Part shown: in pieces, positions 12,870 through 14,753 of the stretch
How positions within the stretch are numbered: position 1 is the first letter of the stretch
How the letters are laid out: each line of letters starts with the position of its first letter
Notes under the pieces: generated by a model
The model's input: only the letters and a program-made list of their open reading frames with translations
The model's database searches: none
Told to the model about the DNA's origin: nothing
Translations under genes and position numbers: made by a program
Assembly: GCA_903925435.1 (NCBI GenBank)
Contig: CAIYFF010000503.1
Span: 1-14,753 of the forward strand
Origin: an uncultured Planctomycetota bacterium
GTDB lineage: Bacteria; Planctomycetota; UBA1135; UBA2386
Direction: 5' to 3'
DNA: 14,753 nucleotides

Positions 12870-14078
12870 ATGACCGCATCCTTGCCACAGGGCCTTTCGG
12901 GCACCCAGGCGCCCAACGCTCTCGAAATCCTCTGGGAACGCTATAAGCGCTTGGTCCAAGCAGCTTTCTGGCTGCTGATCGTGGGCATGTTCGCCTACTA
13001 TGGGCTGCGCTACTACGAGCAAACCCAGGCCAACAAGAAGTGGTCGCAGTGGGCCGAGGCGACGCTGCTGCGCTCCGCCTACAACCCGAAGGACGGCGAT
13101 CCCAAGTCGGCGAGCTCGTTCGAGGCAGTGGCCAACTTGCTGGATGAACTGCGCGATGCCCCTGAGGCGCACTTCACGGCGGCGCTGGCAAACGCGGATG
13201 CGAGCCAAAAGCCCTACGTGCTGTGGCTCAAGGCGTGCCGCGAGGCGCGCAACGGCGACGTGGACGCGGCCAGCAAGACGATCGACCAACTGAAGGCGGG
13301 CTACCCCAACCACACGCTCGTGGCGAGCAGTGGCTACCCGGTCCAGGTCCGGCAACCAGTGGAGAAGCCGAAGGACAAGGACAAGGACAAGAAGCCGGAC
13401 GCACAGCAGGATGAGGAAGAGGAACTGAAGCCGGCAGTCGCGGGATCCCCCGCGGAGATGCTCATCCAGAACCTCAAGTCTGCCAAGGACTTCAGCGCGC
13501 CGCCGAGCTTCGGCAAGCCCGCGATCCCGGCGGATGCGCCGCGCTACAAGGTCACGCTCGAGGGCGAATACGGCGAGTTCGTGATCGCCCTGATGGTCCA
13601 GGATGCTCCGAAGACCTGCGCGAAGTTCGACGAGATCGTCACGGCCAAGTTCTGGGAAGGCATCAAGGTCGACGAGATCGTCCGCCCCAGCTCGCGCCGC
13701 AATCGCTTCATGGAGGCGACGCGCCAGTTCCACTTCGGTTTCGAGACAACCAAGACCGAGGCCAACCGCGCGGACTGGGACACGTCGAAGCCGAGCAAGG
13801 ACGAATACACGGTCCAGGAGTTCACCAACCTGAGCCACTTCCCCGGCGCCGTCAGTGCACGCATGCGCGATGGCAAGTCGGAGGTCGATCGCCTCTACAT
13901 CTGCGAGTCGGACTCGCCGAGCCAGGACGACCAACGCATGGTCTTCGCTTACGTGGTCGAGGGACTCGAGAACGTCCGCAAGATCTGCGACGCGAGCTAT
14001 GACCGGTCGGAAGACGAGGAAGTCGGCCGCGGCCGCCCGTCCGAGAACATCGCCATCAAGTCGGTGACGAAGCTCTGA
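12870..14078 (+). CDS. Membrane-anchored divergent cyclophilin-like protein
   Basis: The 402-residue product has an N-terminal helix (about 28-48, LVQAAFWLLIVGMFAYYGLRYY), then a helical region (49-150; WLKACREARNGDVDAASKTI is TPR-like). Next is a charged linker with KDKDKDKK and DEEEE (166-186), then a C-terminal domain (226-400) that follows the cyclophilin plan. Matching segments are VTLEGEYGEFVIALMVQDAPKT for strand 1 to helix 1, FWEGIKVDEIV in place of the usual FYDGxxFHRV, GAVSARM for the G-xxSMA strand, MVFAYVVEGLENVRKI for the F(G)xVxxGxxVVxxI part, and IAIKSVT at the end. The catalytic Arg of FHRV and the FMxQ Phe and Gln are not in place, so isomerase activity is doubtful. The domain would face the periplasm. 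It follows the lipoprotein gene by 21 bases and converges on parB. Confidence 0.75.
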   Translation: MTASLPQGLSGTQAPNALEILWERYKRLVQAAFWLLIVGMFAYYGLRYYEQTQANKKWSQWAEATLLRSAYNPKDGDPKSASSFEAVANLLDELRDAPEAHFTAALANADASQKPYVLWLKACREARNGDVDAASKTIDQLKAGYPNHTLVASSGYPVQVRQPVEKPKDKDKDKKPDAQQDEEEELKPAVAGSPAEMLIQNLKSAKDFSAPPSFGKPAIPADAPRYKVTLEGEYGEFVIALMVQDAPKTCAKFDEIVTAKFWEGIKVDEIVRPSSRRNRFMEATRQFHFGFETTKTEANRADWDTSKPSKDEYTVQEFTNLSHFPGAVSARMRDGKSEVDRLYICESDSPSQDDQRMVFAYVVEGLENVRKICDASYDRSEDEEVGRGRPSENIAIKSVTKL

Positions 14079-14090
14079 TCCGAAGGGATC

Positions 14091-14123
14091 GCGCGGGCCT
14101 GGCGCTAGTCGCTGGCCCGCCGC
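14091..14123 (+). terminator. Hairpin after the cyclophilin-like gene
   Basis: GCGGGCC (14093-14099) and GGCCCGC (14114-14120) form a 7-bp stem with a 14-base loop. Two further pairs outside form if C14121 is bulged. It starts 12 bases after the stop at 14078. No T-run follows, so the termination role rests on position. Confidence 0.45.
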
Positions 14124-14201
14124 GCGAGCAGGGTGTGGTGCGGGATTCCCCCACCGGCTCGCGCAAGGCAGCAAGTGCAATTGCCGCCGCCCCATTTCTC
14201 T

Positions 14202-14221
14202 GGGTGACCCTTGGGCCACCC
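14202..14221. repeat. Imperfect palindrome in the convergent spacer
   Basis: GGGTGACCCTTGGGCCACCC is an inverted repeat with one mismatch pair (A14207 opposite C14216): GGGTG/CACCC outside and CCC/GGG inside, around TT. It lies in the 192-base spacer (14079-14270) between the convergent cyclophilin-like and parB genes. Such a tight palindrome could be a transcription-end hairpin or a protein site. The rest of the spacer shows no gene. Confidence 0.4.
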
Positions 14222-14248
14222 GCTATCCGCAATCTGCCGCTTAATCCC

Positions 14249-14273
14249 TAAGTCGTTCTCTAGTGACGACTTA
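14249..14273 (-). terminator. Inverted repeat at the end of parB
   Basis: TAAGTCGT (14249-14256) and ACGACTTA (14266-14273) form a perfect 8-bp stem with a 9-base loop. The right arm includes the parB stop codon (TAA on the minus strand, 14271-14273). No long T-run follows on the minus strand, so it is a terminator-like hairpin rather than a classical one. Confidence 0.45.
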
Positions 14274-14753
14274 GTCCATTTCCTTGAGCTTGCTGTAGAT
14301 CCGTTCAAACTCTTCCCGGCCGGCACAGGTGATCTGGATCACCGAAGACTTCCGGCCATAGCGGACATTGACGGTGGTGCTCAGGGTCTCGGTCAGGGTC
14401 TCCTCGATCTCCTTGAGCCAAGCAGCCTTGATCTGCTTCGGATCCTTCTTCTTGACGGGAGTCGTCGGGCCAACATTCGCTTGCCGAACGAGGTCCTCGA
14501 GGGCGCGCACGGATAGCGAGAGTCGGATGGCCTCATCCGCGAGCTTGGTCTGCACCTCCGGGTCCTTGGCGCCGAGCAGCGCACGAGCGTGCCCCATCGA
14601 CAATGTTCCACGTGAAACATGCTCCTGGACGGCAGGGGCCAGATCGAGCAATCGCATGAAGTTGGCGACCGTGGAGCGGTCAAGGCCAACGCGCTGAGCG
14701 ACCTCTTCCTGCTTCGCACCGAGTTGGGTCTGAAGCGTGCGGAACGCGTTCGC
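14271..14753 (-). CDS. parB: Chromosome partitioning protein ParB, C-terminal part (cut by window edge)
   Basis: The minus strand is open from 14753 to the stop at 14271, giving 160 residues with no start inside; the gene begins beyond the window. It opens in the ParB core with the helix-turn-helix KQEEVAQRVGLDRSTVANFMRLLDL, followed by the conserved LSMGHARALLG and LSVRALEDLVRQ segments. A Lys/Pro linker (TTPVKKKDPKQ) comes next, and then a C-terminal domain (IEETLTETLSTTVNVRYGRKS, EFERIYSKLKEMD) that in this family makes the dimer and binds DNA nonspecifically. ParB is a CTP-dependent DNA clamp that loads at parS and, with ParA, segregates origins. The N-terminal CTP-binding part is not in the window, so its motifs cannot be judged. 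A parS site lies within the gene. Confidence 0.95.
   Translation of the reverse strand, partial: ANAFRTLQTQLGAKQEEVAQRVGLDRSTVANFMRLLDLAPAVQEHVSRGTLSMGHARALLGAKDPEVQTKLADEAIRLSLSVRALEDLVRQANVGPTTPVKKKDPKQIKAAWLKEIEETLTETLSTTVNVRYGRKSSVIQITCAGREEFERIYSKLKEMD
14604..14619. promoter_or_regulatory. parS centromere site inside parB
   Basis: TGTTCCACGTGAAACA is a full match to the bacterial parS consensus TGTTNCACGTGAAACA, with C at the free position. It differs from the perfect palindrome at that one base. It lies within the parB reading frame, where it encodes part of EHVSRGTLS. ParB dimers bind here, spread along DNA and recruit the partition and SMC machinery. Location within parB is known in other bacteria, for example Bacillus subtilis spo0J, and implies that the window is origin-proximal. 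Confidence 0.92.

Noticed and set aside
14130..14200. Possible structured RNA or tRNA in the convergent spacer
   Set aside because: No cloverleaf or T-loop motif could be drawn; the pairing found is limited to short hairpins at gene ends.
12387..14219. Long minus-strand open frame opposite the lipoprotein and cyclophilin-like genes (610 codons)
   Set aside because: It runs through two real plus-strand genes and their spacer, with an Arg/Leu/Val-rich antisense composition and no domain. The plus strand has a lipobox, a membrane helix and cyclophilin-like segments.
14105..14326. Small minus-strand open frame in the convergent spacer (73 codons)
   Set aside because: It overlaps the end of parB in another frame and runs through the inverted repeats; there is no ribosome binding site or recognisable protein.

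Overview
This is a high-GC bacterial chromosomal window, coding almost throughout; no stretch longer than about 200 bases lacks a gene. The gene content suggests a Gram-negative, chromosome-proximal region of a Planctomycetota-like (PVC) bacterium. The pointers are an RNase HIII rather than RNase HII, several large secreted or anchored proteins of unknown function including a DUF3352-like one, an HNH protein of a type common in those genomes, small lipoproteins, and few clear Shine-Dalgarno sequences. This placement is inferred from gene content only. A parB gene carrying a parS site at the right edge suggests that the replication origin is not far away.

Left part, minus strand (3891 to 1): a compact operon reads membrane-anchored zinc peptidase, small lipoprotein, RNase HIII (rnhC), beta-CASP metallo-beta-lactamase ribonuclease-like protein, and diaminopimelate epimerase (dapF, cut by the window edge). 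The last four overlap by 1 to 4 bases at each junction (GTGA, ATGA, TGATG), so they are probably translationally coupled. The operon joins two nucleic-acid enzymes to a lysine/peptidoglycan precursor enzyme.

Middle, plus strand (3957 to 5737): a short secreted protein and a 433-residue acidic protein with a C-terminal two-helix membrane anchor, neither recognised. They converge, with 6 bases between, on a minus-strand group: a large PIG-L/LmbE-type deacetylase with a glutamine-amidotransferase-like C-terminal region (8200 to 5744), a DUF3352-like secreted protein (10234 to 8351), a secreted protein that looks like a peptidase-MA pseudoenzyme with its zinc ligands replaced (11600 to 10362), and an HNH endonuclease-like protein (12272 to 11661). 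Strong hairpins without U-tracts separate some of these.

Right part: divergent from the HNH gene, a plus-strand pair encodes a small lipoprotein and a membrane-anchored, highly divergent cyclophilin-like protein that lacks the usual catalytic residues. They converge on the 3' part of parB (minus strand), across a spacer holding three inverted repeats. A perfect match to the parS consensus lies inside parB.

No mobile element, CRISPR array, tRNA or rRNA was seen. The most interesting points are the apparent pseudoenzymes (peptidase-like and cyclophilin-like), the embedded parS, the tightly overlapped RNase/dapF operon, and the unrecognised acidic membrane protein. I did not find a clear, wholly new multi-gene system.
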